Assembly: GCF_001458195.1 (NCBI RefSeq)
Contig: NZ_CYPU01000073.1
Coordinates: forward strand, 62,001 to 126,000
Length of the DNA stretch: 64,000 nt
Reading direction: 5' to 3'
DNA from: Ruegeria atlantica
GTDB lineage: Bacteria; Pseudomonadota; Alphaproteobacteria; Rhodobacterales; Rhodobacteraceae
The notes beneath the pieces were generated by a model that was not told the DNA's origin, searched no databases, and saw nothing but the letters and a program-made list of their open reading frames with translations. Below are positions 1 through 9,830 of the stretch, one piece after another. Every line of letters starts with the position of its first letter. Within the stretch, counting starts at the first letter, position 1. The translations under genes were made by a program, and so were the position numbers.

Positions 1-242
1 CCGACGGTGTGACCTTGGGCCTGGGTGAGCAGGCCGAGCCTGCGCCAGGCAATACGGTGCCGGTGTTCGGGGTGTCCGATATTGCGACGGCGCGTCAGGC
101 GCTCGAATCCTCGGGCGTCAGGTTCGATGGGGCGACTGAAACGATCGAGGGCATGGTCAGCACCGCAACGTTCTACGACCCGGACGGCAATGCGCTGATG
201 CTGGCGCAGGATCTGAGCCAAGCGGCAAGCGCTGCCGAGTAA
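1..242 (+). CDS. VOC (glyoxalase/bleomycin-resistance) family protein, 5' end cut by window
   Basis: The frame is open from the first base of the window, so only the C-terminal part (about 80 residues) is present. It has the beta-alpha-beta-beta-beta look of the second half of a vicinal-oxygen-chelate domain, ending in the typical FYDPDGNALML strand followed by a short Ala-rich tail. The family includes metal-dependent lyases, dioxygenases and drug-binding proteins, and the substrate cannot be told from this half. A GTG lies in frame at position 9, but the codons before it are also open, so it is unlikely to be the true start. A perfect hairpin follows the stop codon. Confidence 0.75.
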   Translation, partial: DGVTLGLGEQAEPAPGNTVPVFGVSDIATARQALESSGVRFDGATETIEGMVSTATFYDPDGNALMLAQDLSQAASAAE

Positions 243-267
243 TTCAGCTGCAGGCTGTGAAAACGCG

Positions 268-290
268 GAGCAGACCGCTTAGGTCTGCTC
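268..290. terminator. Bidirectional hairpin terminator between convergent genes
   Basis: GAGCAGACC and GGTCTGCTC form a perfect 9-bp stem around a 5-base loop. The loop contains the stop codon of the minus-strand DUF4177-like gene. The minus-strand side is followed by CGCGTTTTC and the plus-strand side by TCTGTCCTTTTC, so it could end both transcripts. Confidence 0.6.
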
Positions 291-689
291 TCTGTCCTTT
301 TCGGACAGATCCGTGGGCTTCAGGGTCAATGGCGGATCTTTGACCTCTTCTGAAATCGGTGCAGGGGCCTTCACTTCTTCTGGTCCGGGCACCGGCTGAG
401 CCACGGGTGCATCATCGCTGTCCTCAACCGGCTCGCGCTCTGAAGAAAACTCAACTGCAACCTGTCGCCGAAACACCAGAACATTGCGCCAGTTCACGGT
501 GGAACTGGTCAGCCCTGCGCGTTCCTCGCTGGGCAAAAGTTCCGCACGCTGGTAATCCCAGCCATCCTGCCCCATCTGATTCAGTATCTGTTCGATCGAC
601 ACTGCAAACCGCCCTTCGGCAGTTTTGACGCCCTTGGCCTTGGTGCCTTTTTGTGGGGCGGGGACAACTTTGTATTCGTAGCGCTGCAT
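279..689 (-). CDS. DUF4177-like small protein with acidic proline-rich tail
   Basis: This is a 136-residue protein. Residues 1-65 (starting MQRYEYKVVPAP) look like the DUF4177 family, a small soluble domain of unknown function, with the usual GWDYQRAELLP centre. The remaining half is a low-complexity Pro/Glu/Asp-rich tail that is probably disordered. I place the start at 689 because an AGGA lies a few bases upstream; an in-frame TTG ten codons earlier has no better signal. The stop codon sits inside the loop of a hairpin shared with the convergent VOC gene. The function is unknown. It lies downstream of gatB on the same strand but 170 bases away, so co-transcription is uncertain. Confidence 0.7.
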   Translation of the reverse strand: MQRYEYKVVPAPQKGTKAKGVKTAEGRFAVSIEQILNQMGQDGWDYQRAELLPSEERAGLTSSTVNWRNVLVFRRQVAVEFSSEREPVEDSDDAPVAQPVPGPEEVKAPAPISEEVKDPPLTLKPTDLSEKDREQT

Positions 690-861
690 CAGATTTTCCT
701 GGTTGCCGATCCCCAGCAATCTAACATGTTGTCGGGTTTCGAACAGTCATCATCGCCCTTTGGGCAAATTCTGTTTTGTCTGTTGCGCCCCGCGCGCGGG
801 ACCGGCAAAGTCCGCGCCAGACGCACGGACCCTGCCGTAGCAGTTTCTTGGACCGAAAGAC

Positions 862-2373
862 TTACGAGCTCAGCTTTTTGCTGACCAACTCATTGACCGC
901 CTTGGGGTTCGCCTTGCCGCCGGTTGCTTTCATGACCTGACCAACAAACCAGCCTGCCAGTTTCGGGTTCACCTTGGCCTTTTCGACCTGTGCCGGATTG
1001 GCCGCGATGATTTCGTCCAGCGCAGTTTCGATGGCACCGGTGTCGGTAACTTGTTTCATGCCGCGTTCTTCAACGATCTGCGCCGGGTCGCCGCCTTCGG
1101 TGTAGACAATCTCGAACAGATCCTTAGCGATCTTGCCAGAAATGGCGTCTGAGGCGATCAGCTCGATGATCCCACCCAGCTGCGCAGGCGAGACCGGCGA
1201 GGCGGTGATGTCGTGGTCTTCTTTCTTCAGGCGGCCAAACAGTTCGTTGATGACCCAGTTCGCTGCCAGTTTACCGTTGCGGCCTTTCGCGACCTCTTCG
1301 AAATAGGCAGCCGACTCTACTTCGGCCGTCAGAACCGACGCATCGTAATCCGTCAGACCGAAGGTGCCAATAAAACGCGCCTTTTTGGCATCCGGTAGTT
1401 CCGGAAGCTTGGCTGCGATGTCATCAACCCACGCCTGTTCAATTTCCAGGGGCAGCAGGTCAGGGTCGGGGAAATAGCGGTAATCATGCGCTTCTTCCTT
1501 TGACCGCATCGAGCGTGTCTCACCCTTGTCCGGATCATACAGGCGGGTTTCCTGATCGACAGTACCGCCACCTTCGACGATGGCAATCTGACGCCGGGCC
1601 TCGACCTCGATCGCTTGCTGGATAAAGCGCATCGAGTTCATGTTCTTGATCTCGCAACGCGTACCCAGATGCGAGAAGTCCTGCGTTTCCTGATACTTTT
1701 CATAGGCACCGGGCAAGCAGATCGAAACATTGACGTCCGCCCGCAAGTTGCCGTTTTGCATGTTGCCATCGCAGGTACCCAAATAACGAAGAATCTGGCG
1801 CATCTTGGCGATGTAGGCTGCTGCTTCTTCGGGGCCGCGAATATCGGGGCGGCTGACGATCTCCATCAGGCAAACACCGGTCCGGTTCAGGTCGACAAAG
1901 GACATGTGCGGGTCCATGTCATGGATCGATTTGCCTGCGTCCTGTTCCATGTGGATGCGTTCAATTCGCACCATGCGCGCAGTGCCGTCGCCCATTTCCA
2001 CCAGCACTTCACCTTCGCCTACGATAGGCTGGTACAGCTGGGAAATCTGATAGCCCTGCGGCAGGTCGGGATAGAAATAGTTCTTGCGGTCAAAGGCCGA
2101 TACCAGGTTGATATCCGCCTTCAGGCCCAGCCCGGTTCGTACCGCCTGTTCAACACAATATTCATTGATCACCGGCAGCATTCCCGGCATCGCTGCGTCC
2201 ACGAATGCCACGTTCGAGTTCGGCTCGGCCCCGAATTGGGTCGATGCGCCCGAGAACAGCTTGGCATTGGACGAGACCTGCGCATGCACCTCCATCCCGA
2301 TGACCAGTTCCCAATCGTGCTTGGCCCCGGCAATGGTTTTGGGTTTGGGCATTTCGTATGTCAGGTCGAGCAT
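862..2373 (-). CDS. gatB: Aspartyl/glutamyl-tRNA amidotransferase subunit B
   Basis: GatB is the kinase/amidotransferase subunit of the GatCAB complex. It phosphorylates mischarged Glu-tRNA(Gln) or Asp-tRNA(Asn) and uses ammonia channelled from GatA to make Gln-tRNA(Gln) or Asn-tRNA(Asn) in the cytoplasm. The 503-residue product has the full family length: the N-terminal catalytic domain with [11 protein letters not shown], the [12 protein letters not shown] segment and a C-terminal YqeY-like tail ([11 protein letters not shown]). The ATG at 2373 has GAGG seven bases upstream. An in-frame ATG four codons earlier (2385) has only a weak signal. gatA and gatC are not in the window, so the complex is encoded at split loci, as is common in Rhodobacteraceae. 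Confidence 0.97.
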   Translation of the reverse strand: MLDLTYEMPKPKTIAGAKHDWELVIGMEVHAQVSSNAKLFSGASTQFGAEPNSNVAFVDAAMPGMLPVINEYCVEQAVRTGLGLKADINLVSAFDRKNYFYPDLPQGYQISQLYQPIVGEGEVLVEMGDGTARMVRIERIHMEQDAGKSIHDMDPHMSFVDLNRTGVCLMEIVSRPDIRGPEEAAAYIAKMRQILRYLGTCDGNMQNGNLRADVNVSICLPGAYEKYQETQDFSHLGTRCEIKNMNSMRFIQQAIEVEARRQIAIVEGGGTVDQETRLYDPDKGETRSMRSKEEAHDYRYFPDPDLLPLEIEQAWVDDIAAKLPELPDAKKARFIGTFGLTDYDASVLTAEVESAAYFEEVAKGRNGKLAANWVINELFGRLKKEDHDITASPVSPAQLGGIIELIASDAISGKIAKDLFEIVYTEGGDPAQIVEERGMKQVTDTGAIETALDEIIAANPAQVEKAKVNPKLAGWFVGQVMKATGGKANPKAVNELVSKKLSS

Positions 2374-2443
2374 GGCGCGCCTCATTTCCGCAGAAGTCTA
2401 AGCCTGCGTATTAGGCCCGGCTCGGCCTAGGGGCAAGGGGGAA

Positions 2444-3706
2444 TCAGTGCCCGGACAGTCGCAAACCCGTCGGAGTAAACGTCACATCCAATCCGCTGCG
2501 CAGCTCATCACGGAACAGATCGCCAATTGCACGCAGGGCATCGCGCTGCCCACGGGCCGCGAACCGTTCGGGTGAATTGATCCGAACACTGTTGTTGAAC
2601 CCATTTGCTGCATGGGCCCAAATCAACGGGTGCAGTTCTGTCAGGTGATCGCGGATCAGCCAGTTTGCAGCCTGGTGTATCTGGCTGCGCACCAGATCAG
2701 CCTTGTCGCACTGGCCAGCGCTGTTCTGGATCGTAATGGCACAGTATGCCGACAGCATATTGACGGTTTGCTGGTCAGGACGCTGACGCAGAATATCATG
2801 CATGCCTTCAAGGAAGAATTCGACATCCAGGCGCGCGCAGGCTTCATCGTCCAGAGCGATCGCGTCGAACTGAACCCATGTATAACCCCCAGCCCCCCAG
2901 ATATCCTGCGTCTGGGCCGCCATACGCAGTGCCTGGACCTCAAGCTCGCCGTAGCTTCCGAACCAGCGCGGTAGCAGGTGTGTCCCCATCGCGCGCATGT
3001 GCCGATGATTCATCGGGTCGAGCTTAATCAACCGCTCGTATTCATCCGCCACCCGTGTGTTAGCTCTACGCTGACCTGCCAAAATTGCGCAGCCAGCCGA
3101 GGCGACAATGGGGCTGTCCGCTGCGACCTCGCGACAATTGGGAAGGATTGCAGCCGCCCGATCGAAATGGGCGGCGCAGCGGGATTGGTGCAGCGAGGGC
3201 AGAGTTGCCTCGTTCGTCGTACCGCGCCATGCCCATGCCATATCAATGTGGGCCAAAGCCACAACCAAGGCGATCATTGGGTCACCCGAATGCGCGCGCA
3301 TCTCGTCTTCCAATTCGGAAATGCCGCTCAGGACGTCAAACTCTGATAGCGCTTTGGCATCGGACAGCGCATGTTCTGCCGCCAGAACCACATCGGCCCG
3401 CGCCCCAAACGCTAGCAATTCCGCGACAGGCATTCCGTCGGGTGCAGTTTCCCGAGCGTCGTCTGCTTTGTGCATCAGGTCGGACAATTCTGCCCAGCGA
3501 TCCTGTCTGGCCAGGAAGCGGCCTTTTTCTATCGAGCTGCGCCCAATCTCATCCTGGGCCTGAACATCAGCCAATGGGATGTTCAATTGCCCTTGGTCTG
3601 GCAACACGGGCGAAACAGCCGGGTCAGCGAAATACGCGCCGGATGCAGCGGGATGAGCAATAGAAGATCGGGAACGGGACGAACGGTCCCTAAAAAACCA
3701 GAACAT
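2444..3706 (-). CDS. Hypothetical protein, about 420 residues, helical
   Basis: I do not recognise this protein. After a short basic, serine-rich N-terminus (MFWFFRDRSSRSRSS) it is an alpha-helical protein with Ala-rich segments that resemble degenerate TPR or Sel1-type repeats (for example YERLIKLDPMNHRHMRAMG around residue 230). There is no clear signal peptide or membrane segment beyond the first few aromatic residues and no catalytic motif I can name. The ATG at 3706 is preferred over an in-frame TTG at 3727, though neither has a strong ribosome site. It is upstream of gatB on the same strand, separated by 70 bases with a 6-bp GC hairpin (2412-2429). Confidence 0.7.
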   Translation of the reverse strand: MFWFFRDRSSRSRSSIAHPAASGAYFADPAVSPVLPDQGQLNIPLADVQAQDEIGRSSIEKGRFLARQDRWAELSDLMHKADDARETAPDGMPVAELLAFGARADVVLAAEHALSDAKALSEFDVLSGISELEDEMRAHSGDPMIALVVALAHIDMAWAWRGTTNEATLPSLHQSRCAAHFDRAAAILPNCREVAADSPIVASAGCAILAGQRRANTRVADEYERLIKLDPMNHRHMRAMGTHLLPRWFGSYGELEVQALRMAAQTQDIWGAGGYTWVQFDAIALDDEACARLDVEFFLEGMHDILRQRPDQQTVNMLSAYCAITIQNSAGQCDKADLVRSQIHQAANWLIRDHLTELHPLIWAHAANGFNNSVRINSPERFAARGQRDALRAIGDLFRDELRSGLDVTFTPTGLRLSGH

Positions 3707-3836
3707 GGCGGCACTCGAAACAAACAAACCGGAAACTTGAGGATAAGAGCTTTGCCGTAATCGGTGTCAAATTCAAGGTCTTTGAAGGGGACTGGTTGGC
3801 ATTTGCCTCTAATCTTTCAAAAATGAACCTATTGTT

Positions 3837-4265
3837 TCAAAATGTGACGAAGTGATGACGCTCAATTCGAAAACCAGCCTGTTGCAGGACCTGTTCGAAC
3901 TCCTTGTGGTGCGGAGACGACTCATCAGGAAGCCGAATCCGCTTGCCGGATGTCAGAACCAGAGAAACGCGCACCGAGAAATCCCAACGCGTGTCAAAGC
4001 GAACATAATCAACGTCCGAACGATCAATTTCGGCCTCACGAGTGCCGGTAAACCAGCGCAGTTTGTTTTGATCAAGAACCAGCCCTGCGCTGGTGTTCTG
4101 AGCAATATCCCAAATGGCCGGTAACGTTGGCAGCGCCAACAGCACCACCAGCCACCATGCCGCGTCGAACAGGATCACAAGTGCCAACAAGGCCGCATAA
4201 ACGCAGATCAGGACACCGACAGTGCGCGGTGCCCGGTTCTGACGCGTAAATTCGAATTCCGTCAT
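3837..4265 (-). CDS. Small membrane protein coupled to pepN
   Basis: The 142-residue product has two close hydrophobic segments at about residues 16-35 and 37-55. A C-terminal soluble beta-rich region (LRWFTGTREAEIDRSDVD) follows, reminiscent of bacterial PH-like or DUF2244-type membrane-anchored domains; that resemblance is an impression, not a family assignment. The start ATG overlaps the pepN stop by four bases (ATGA), so it is probably translated by coupling from pepN. The stretch between this gene and the next minus-strand region (3728-3836) holds nothing I can identify. The function is unknown. Confidence 0.75.
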   Translation of the reverse strand: MTEFEFTRQNRAPRTVGVLICVYAALLALVILFDAAWWLVVLLALPTLPAIWDIAQNTSAGLVLDQNKLRWFTGTREAEIDRSDVDYVRFDTRWDFSVRVSLVLTSGKRIRLPDESSPHHKEFEQVLQQAGFRIERHHFVTF

Positions 4266-6814
4266 GCGTTGAGAATGCGAGAGACCATTTCGGTCGTGTC
4301 GCGTGACAGGTCAGGCGTTTCTGCGATGCGGGTCAACTGTGCGCGGATCAGGTCCTGACGGTTCGCGTCATAGCGTTTCCAGGTCTGGAAGGCCGAACAC
4401 ATCCGCGCCGTAGTCTGCGGGTTGACCGGGTCCAGTTTGTTCAGCCAGTCGGCCAGCAACGCATAACCCGCACCATCTGCGCGGTGGAAACCGGCGTGGT
4501 TCATGGCCAATGCACCCATTACCGCCCGGAACCGGTTGGGGTTTTTCCAGTTGAAATCGGCGTGCTCGGTCAGGGTGCGGGCGATGTCTGCCGTGGTCGC
4601 TGGCGAGGCCATCCCGACCTGAAGGGCAAACCATTTGTCCATCACCAGACGGTCGTGCTGCCATTGTTCGTAGAACGCAGAAAGCTCGGCCTCACCCTTG
4701 CTTGCGCGCAGCAGGCAGGACAGGGCGCTCAGTTGCTGTGTCATGTTGCCAGCCGCCGCGTATTGCTCGGCTGCCATTGCCGCACCATCAAGCCGTGACG
4801 TCAGGGCCAGTGCGGCATTGCCAAGCGAACGTTTGCCGGCTTGGTCTGCATCGGGACTGTATGGTGCCTCGATTAAGGTTTCGCTGTGCAATCGCGGTAG
4901 CAGGTCCTGAACGTGCTGGGCTGTTGCCTGCCGCAGTGTCTCTACCGCTGTCCAGATCGCCATCGGGTCAGGAGTTTCGCCCCGGTCGGACAACGCCGCC
5001 GCCAGCTCGGATTGCGAAGGCAGACCCAGCATCAGGGCGCGATACGCCGGGTCCAGATCGCCGTCGCGGAGAACGGCCAACACCCCGTCGAGGTAATCCG
5101 CGCCCGGCGTTGCGTCTTCCAGGATCATTCGCAACAGCGTGTCCTGCGCCAAAGACCGTCCCGCCTGCCACCGATTGAAAGGATCGGTGTCGTGGGCCAG
5201 AAGGAAGGCGCGTTCGGCGTCAGTGTGATCGTGCTCAAGGATCACAGGGGCCGAGAAATCTCGCAGGATCGAGGCCACAGGTTTTGCCGCCAGCCCGGTG
5301 AATTGGAAGCTTTGTTCCGCCTCGGTCAGTTCCAGAATCTCGGTTGCGCGCACCTCGTCCCCGTTTTGGCCAAGCAGACCTACAGCGACGGGGATCACTT
5401 GCGGCAGCTTTTCAGATTGCCCAGGTGTTTCTTCGGTGTGCTGCGCCAATGTCAGCGTATATGTGCCGTCATTCCAATCTTCGCTCACTGTCACACGCGG
5501 CGTGCCAGATTGGCTATACCAGCGCTTGAATTGGCTCAGATCGCGGCCGGTGGTGTCCTCAAACACCTTGATCCAGTCTTCAATGGTGCAGGCCTGCCCA
5601 TCGTGACGATCGAAATACAAATCCAAAGCCTTTGAGTAGGCCTCATCACCAACCAAACGTTTCAGCATGCCGATGACCTCGGCACCTTTTTCGTAGACGG
5701 TCGCGGTGTAGAAGTTGTTGATTTCCTGAAAACTCTCGGGCCGGACGGGATGCGACAAGGGCCCGTTATCTTCGGGGAATTGCCGCGCGCGCAGGTCGAT
5801 GGCGTCCTCAATTCGCTTTACCGGGGCCGAGCGCATGTCCGAGGTGAACTGCGCATCCCGGAAAACGGTCAGCCCTTCTTTCAGGCACAGTTGGAACCAG
5901 TCGCGGCAGGTGATCCGGTTGCCGGTCCAATTGTGGAAATACTCATGCGCGATGATCGCTTCGATCCGTTCAAAATTGGCGTCGGTCGAGGTTTCAGGGC
6001 TGGCCAGAACAGCGGATGAGTTGAAGATGTTCAACCCCTTGTTCTCCATCGCGCCCATGTTGAAATCGTCCACGGCCACAATGTTGAACACGTCCAGATC
6101 GTATTCCCGACCATAGACGTCTTCGTCCCATTTCATGGACTTCTTCAGTGCTTCCATACCGAAATCGCATTTGCCTTCGTCACCGGGGCGAACCCAGAGG
6201 TTCAGCTCCACATCGCGACCCGACATGGTGGTGAACTGGCCGGGATGGGCGATCAGCTCGCCCACGACCAGCGCGAACAGGTAAGCGGGTTTGGGCCACG
6301 GGTCGGTCCATTCTGACCAGCCTTCACCTTTGCCCGAGGGGTTGCCGTTGGACAGCAGTACAGGAAGGTCGCCGTTGATGCGCACGGTAAAGGTGGACAT
6401 TACATCGGGGCGGTCGGGGTAGAAGGTGATCTTGCGAAACCCTTCCGCCTCGCACTGGGTGCAGTACATGCCGTTCGACATATATAGCCCTTCGAGGGCC
6501 GTGTTGTTTCCCGGGTCGATCTCAACCTCGGCCTCCCAGATAAATGGCGCGTCGGGGGCGGCAACGGTCAGGCCCTTGTCGGTAATCTCGGCGGTGATAT
6601 CCGCACCGTCGATGGATGCGCGGATCAGCTTGAGGTCTTCGCCGTGCAGGAAGAACGTCTTGTCGCTGGCCTCCAGGTTCGGGCGAAATGCAATGCGAGA
6701 GGTGACGCGGGTTGCGTGGGCGGCGAGGTCGAACGTCAGGTGCACGCTGTCCACCAGATAACCAAAGGGTGTGTAGTCTTTCAGATAGATCGTCGTAGGG
6801 GCAACGTCGCGCAT
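4262..6814 (-). CDS. pepN: Aminopeptidase N (M1 family zinc metallopeptidase)
   Basis: PepN removes N-terminal residues from peptides in the cytoplasm during peptide turnover. The 850-residue product shows the M1 hallmarks: the exopeptidase motif GAMEN at residues 254-258, the zinc site HEYFH at 290-294, and the third zinc ligand Glu313. The N-terminal beta domain and the long helical C-terminal domain are complete. I start at 6814 (MRDVAPTTIYLKDY), which has GAGG nine bases upstream. The frame stays open for another 155 codons, but those would run through the divergent promoter region and into glcB and show no protein-like character. Its stop overlaps the start of the downstream membrane protein gene. 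Confidence 0.97.
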   Translation of the reverse strand: MRDVAPTTIYLKDYTPFGYLVDSVHLTFDLAAHATRVTSRIAFRPNLEASDKTFFLHGEDLKLIRASIDGADITAEITDKGLTVAAPDAPFIWEAEVEIDPGNNTALEGLYMSNGMYCTQCEAEGFRKITFYPDRPDVMSTFTVRINGDLPVLLSNGNPSGKGEGWSEWTDPWPKPAYLFALVVGELIAHPGQFTTMSGRDVELNLWVRPGDEGKCDFGMEALKKSMKWDEDVYGREYDLDVFNIVAVDDFNMGAMENKGLNIFNSSAVLASPETSTDANFERIEAIIAHEYFHNWTGNRITCRDWFQLCLKEGLTVFRDAQFTSDMRSAPVKRIEDAIDLRARQFPEDNGPLSHPVRPESFQEINNFYTATVYEKGAEVIGMLKRLVGDEAYSKALDLYFDRHDGQACTIEDWIKVFEDTTGRDLSQFKRWYSQSGTPRVTVSEDWNDGTYTLTLAQHTEETPGQSEKLPQVIPVAVGLLGQNGDEVRATEILELTEAEQSFQFTGLAAKPVASILRDFSAPVILEHDHTDAERAFLLAHDTDPFNRWQAGRSLAQDTLLRMILEDATPGADYLDGVLAVLRDGDLDPAYRALMLGLPSQSELAAALSDRGETPDPMAIWTAVETLRQATAQHVQDLLPRLHSETLIEAPYSPDADQAGKRSLGNAALALTSRLDGAAMAAEQYAAAGNMTQQLSALSCLLRASKGEAELSAFYEQWQHDRLVMDKWFALQVGMASPATTADIARTLTEHADFNWKNPNRFRAVMGALAMNHAGFHRADGAGYALLADWLNKLDPVNPQTTARMCSAFQTWKRYDANRQDLIRAQLTRIAETPDLSRDTTEMVSRILNA

Positions 6815-6901
6815 CAAGGGCCTCGCGTGATTTTGTGTTTGCGCGAACGTATGGGCTGTGGCGGTTGGCTGCAAGCGGTGCGATCCGCGCGTCGGAATGT
6901 C

Positions 6902-6918
6902 CCAAAAATTGATTTTGG
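6902..6918. promoter_or_regulatory. Dyad in the pepN/glcB divergent intergenic region
   Basis: CCAAAA and TTTTGG form a perfect 6-bp inverted repeat separated by ATTGA. It lies about 105 bases before the glcB start and 90 before the pepN start, within the 207-base divergent region. A TTGACC (6929-6934) follows and could be a -35 element for glcB, but no good -10 sits at the right distance. The regulator is unknown. Confidence 0.35.
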
Positions 6919-7021
6919 TAAGTCTTTTTTGACCGCGACGCTGCGGCGCACGTTGCCTATCGGAAACTTTCGTCCTAAATGCTGACGGCATACAGTCGTG
7001 CACATTCCCGGGAGAAACAAA

Positions 7022-9154
7022 ATGAGCAGCAGACAGGCGCGCAGCGGATTGCAGGTGGACAGGGTTCTGGCCGAGTTCATCGAAGGCCAAGCCCTGCCGG
7101 GAACCGGTGTCACAGCAGATGCCTTCTGGGATGGTCTTGCGCGCATGGTCGCCGAGCTTGGCCCCAGGAACCGCGCCTTTCTGGCCAAGCGGCAGGACAT
7201 TCAGGGCAAGGTCGATGCATGGCATCTTGAGCGCCAAGGGCAGGACCACGACGCCGAGGCCTATCAGGCCTTCCTGCACGAGATCGGCTATCTGGTTGAG
7301 GAAGGCGCGGATTTCCAGATTGAAACCGCCAATGTCGACCCCGAGATCGCCTCGATCCCCGGACCGCAGCTTGTTGTTCCGATTACCAATGCGCGATTTG
7401 CACTGAACGCAGCCAATGCACGTTGGGGCAGCCTTTACGATGCGCTTTACGGAACGGATGCGATGGGTGATCTGCCCGCGGCTGACGGCTACGACGCAGC
7501 GCGGGGCGCGCGGGTGATTGCATGGGCCAAAGGGTTCTTGGATGACGCTGTGCCGCTGGCTTTCGGGTCATGGGCTGATGTCTCAGATCTGAGCGTACAG
7601 GACGGCGCGCTGATGCCAACTCTGGCCAATCCTAAACAATTTGTAGGTTACGACGGAGATCCAGGCAAACCGGATGCGGTACTGCTCTGCAACAACGGGC
7701 TGCACATTCAGATCAGGATCGACGGACACAGCGCTATCGGGGCCACTGATCCGGCGCATATTGCTGATATGCGTCTGGAATCGGCCTTGTCGACCATCAT
7801 GGATTGCGAGGATTCGGTCGCTTGCGTCGATGCCACTGACAAGGTGGTGGCATATGGCAACTGGCTTGGGTTGATGAAGGGTGACCTGACCGAAGAGGTG
7901 AACAAGGGCAACACGACCTTCACCCGCAAACTTGCCAAGGACCTGAGCTTTACAATGGCATCCGGTGAGACAGGCAGCTTGAAGGGTCGTTCGCTGATGC
8001 TGATCCGCAACGTCGGGCATTTGATGACAAACCCTGCTGTGTTGGATGAACAGGGCAATGAGATCGGCGAAGGGTTGATGGATGCACTCTGCACAACGCT
8101 GATTGCCATGCACGATCTTAAGCGAGACGGCGGAAATTCGGTCCAAGGCTCGGTCTATGTGGTGAAACCCAAAATGCACGGCCCGAAAGAAGTCGCGTTC
8201 TCGGTCGAGATTTTTGACATGGTCGAAGACATCCTTGGCCTGCCGCGCAATACCGTGAAGCTGGGCATCATGGATGAAGAACGCCGCACGTCGGTCAACC
8301 TCAAAGAATGCATCCGCGCTGCGAAATCGCGGGTGGCCTTCATCAACACCGGTTTTCTTGACCGGACTGGGGATGAGATTCACACTTCGATCGAAGCTGG
8401 GCCAATGCTTCCCAAGGGCGACATCAAGAACACGCCTTGGATTGCGTCTTATGAAGATCGCAACGTAGATATTGGTTTGGCCTGTGGCCTGAAGGGCAAG
8501 GCGCAGATTGGTAAGGGTATGTGGGCGATGCCCGACCAGATGGGCGATATGCTGGAGCAGAAGATCGGCCACCCGAAATCCGGCGCGACGTGCGCCTGGG
8601 TGCCGTCGCCGACAGCTGCGACATTGCACGCGACGCATTATCACAAGGTTGACGTGCTGGCCCGCCAGGATGAACTGGCTGCCGGTGGCGCGCGGGGGAC
8701 GCTGGGGGATTTGCTGACCATTCCGTTGCTGGGCGGTCGAAACCTCAGCGAGGACGAGATCACCCGCGAGATCGAGAACAACGCGCAGGGCATTCTTGGA
8801 TACGTGGTGCGTTGGGTTGATCAGGGTGTTGGCTGTTCGAAGGTGCCGGATATCAACGATGTCGGTCTGATGGAGGATCGCGCGACATGCCGGATTTCAT
8901 CTCAGGCGCTGGCCAACTGGTTGCACCATGAAGTTGTCTCGGAAGGGCAGGTCATGGCCGCTATGCAAAAAATGGCCGCAGTGGTGGATCGCCAGAACGA
9001 AAATGACGCAGACTATCGCCCGTCGGCACCCGGTTTCGACGGAATTGCTTTCCAAGCGGCCTGTGATCTGGTCTTCAAGGGGCGTGTGCAACCCTCGGGC
9101 TATACCGAGCCGGTCCTGCATGCTCGCCGTCTGGAACTGAAAGCCAGCCTTTAA
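7022..9154 (+). CDS. glcB: Malate synthase G
   Basis: The enzyme condenses glyoxylate with acetyl-CoA to give malate and CoA, the second step of glyoxylate assimilation. The 710-residue length and the single-chain layout (N-terminal clasp, TIM barrel, C-terminal plug) fit the G isoform, not the shorter A form. Diagnostic stretches include [20 protein letters not shown] and [18 protein letters not shown]. The ATG at 7022 follows GGGAG; an in-frame start eight codons earlier lacks a site. No isocitrate lyase gene is nearby, so here it may serve glycolate/glyoxylate use. The next gene, GlcG-like, follows 25 bases later, an arrangement reminiscent of glc loci. Confidence 0.97.
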   Translation: MSSRQARSGLQVDRVLAEFIEGQALPGTGVTADAFWDGLARMVAELGPRNRAFLAKRQDIQGKVDAWHLERQGQDHDAEAYQAFLHEIGYLVEEGADFQIETANVDPEIASIPGPQLVVPITNARFALNAANARWGSLYDALYGTDAMGDLPAADGYDAARGARVIAWAKGFLDDAVPLAFGSWADVSDLSVQDGALMPTLANPKQFVGYDGDPGKPDAVLLCNNGLHIQIRIDGHSAIGATDPAHIADMRLESALSTIMDCEDSVACVDATDKVVAYGNWLGLMKGDLTEEVNKGNTTFTRKLAKDLSFTMASGETGSLKGRSLMLIRNVGHLMTNPAVLDEQGNEIGEGLMDALCTTLIAMHDLKRDGGNSVQGSVYVVKPKMHGPKEVAFSVEIFDMVEDILGLPRNTVKLGIMDEERRTSVNLKECIRAAKSRVAFINTGFLDRTGDEIHTSIEAGPMLPKGDIKNTPWIASYEDRNVDIGLACGLKGKAQIGKGMWAMPDQMGDMLEQKIGHPKSGATCAWVPSPTAATLHATHYHKVDVLARQDELAAGGARGTLGDLLTIPLLGGRNLSEDEITREIENNAQGILGYVVRWVDQGVGCSKVPDINDVGLMEDRATCRISSQALANWLHHEVVSEGQVMAAMQKMAAVVDRQNENDADYRPSAPGFDGIAFQAACDLVFKGRVQPSGYTEPVLHARRLELKASL

Positions 9155-9179
9155 ACCATCAGGAACGATAGGACACGAC

Positions 9180-9605
9180 ATGGGAGTTTCCCTCCGCAAA
9201 GCCCGCACCATCATCCGAAAGACCCTTGAGAAGGGGCACGAAATGGAGCTGAAACCCCTTTCCGTCGTCGTTCTTGATGCAGGCGGACATGTTATTGCGT
9301 TTGAACGCGAAGACGGCGCGTCCCCCGGTCGGTTCGCGATTGCGCATGGCAAGGCATATGGCTCGGTGATGCTTGGCCTGGCTGGCACAGCGCAGATGCA
9401 GCGGGCCGAGGCGCAGGCCTATTTCATGGCAGCTGTGAATGGCGTCTATGGCGGGCAGGTCGTTCCGGTCCCGGGTGGTGTGTTGCTGCGCGACAAAAAG
9501 GGCGCAGTGATCGGTGCGGTCGGCGTGACCGGCGATACGTCTGACAATGATGCCGCAGCGGCATTGGCCGGGATCGAAACTGCCGGCCTGATTGGCGAGA
9601 TCTGA
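9180..9605 (+). CDS. GlcG/HbpS-like (DUF336) protein
   Basis: The 141-residue product is a compact single-domain protein of the GlcG/HbpS family: an N-terminal helix, then VVVLDAGGHVIAFERED, and a Gly-rich end GAVGVTGDTSDNDAAAA. Relatives bind haem or cobalamin, or are named GlcG because they sit in glycolate operons; the biochemical role of GlcG is not established. There is an AGGA before the ATG. It follows glcB by 25 bases and is very likely co-transcribed, which supports a role linked to glyoxylate metabolism. No signal peptide is seen. Confidence 0.88.
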   Translation: MGVSLRKARTIIRKTLEKGHEMELKPLSVVVLDAGGHVIAFEREDGASPGRFAIAHGKAYGSVMLGLAGTAQMQRAEAQAYFMAAVNGVYGGQVVPVPGGVLLRDKKGAVIGAVGVTGDTSDNDAAAALAGIETAGLIGEI

Positions 9606-9618
9606 ACCTGATGACTGT

Positions 9619-9641
9619 CGGAGAGCCATTTGGGCTCTCTG
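9619..9641 (+). terminator. Hairpin after the glcB-glcG pair
   Basis: GAGAGCC (9621-9627) pairs with GGCTCTC (9633-9639). The stem extends outward by a wobble pair and a C-G pair, with a 5-base loop. No U-tract follows, so it is a weak or factor-assisted terminator at best. The rest of the 225-base gap up to 9830 shows no gene; a TTGCGC followed about 17 bases later by GCTATT could be the promoter of the next gene. Confidence 0.4.
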
Positions 9642-9830
9642 ACCCAATGCGATGTTCGTGCACAGCCACAAAAACGGGCAATGGCCAAATTACCAGACAA
9701 AGCGCGTTCATATTTCATCATGTGCACAGTTGAACAAGAGCTTGCGCTGACACGCAGGGCCTGTGCTATTGCGCGCTGTTCTTGCGGTCGATAGTTTTTG
9801 GAAAGCAAACAGAAAACGCAGGAACGCAGC

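Noticed and set aside
2412..2429. TAGGCC/GGCCTA hairpin between the unknown gene and gatB
   Set aside because: Only six pairs and no U-tract, so I do not call it a terminator.
1615..2430. A 271-codon plus-strand frame opposite gatB
   Set aside because: It lies within a certain gatB gene and has no recognisable domain.
6815..7279. N-terminal extension of pepN by 155 codons
   Set aside because: It would cross the divergent promoter and run antisense through glcB; the ATG at 6814 has a ribosome site and the family N-terminus.
7583..8644. A 353-codon minus-strand frame opposite glcB
   Set aside because: Its composition is that of a reverse-complement shadow and malate synthase G occupies the plus strand fully.
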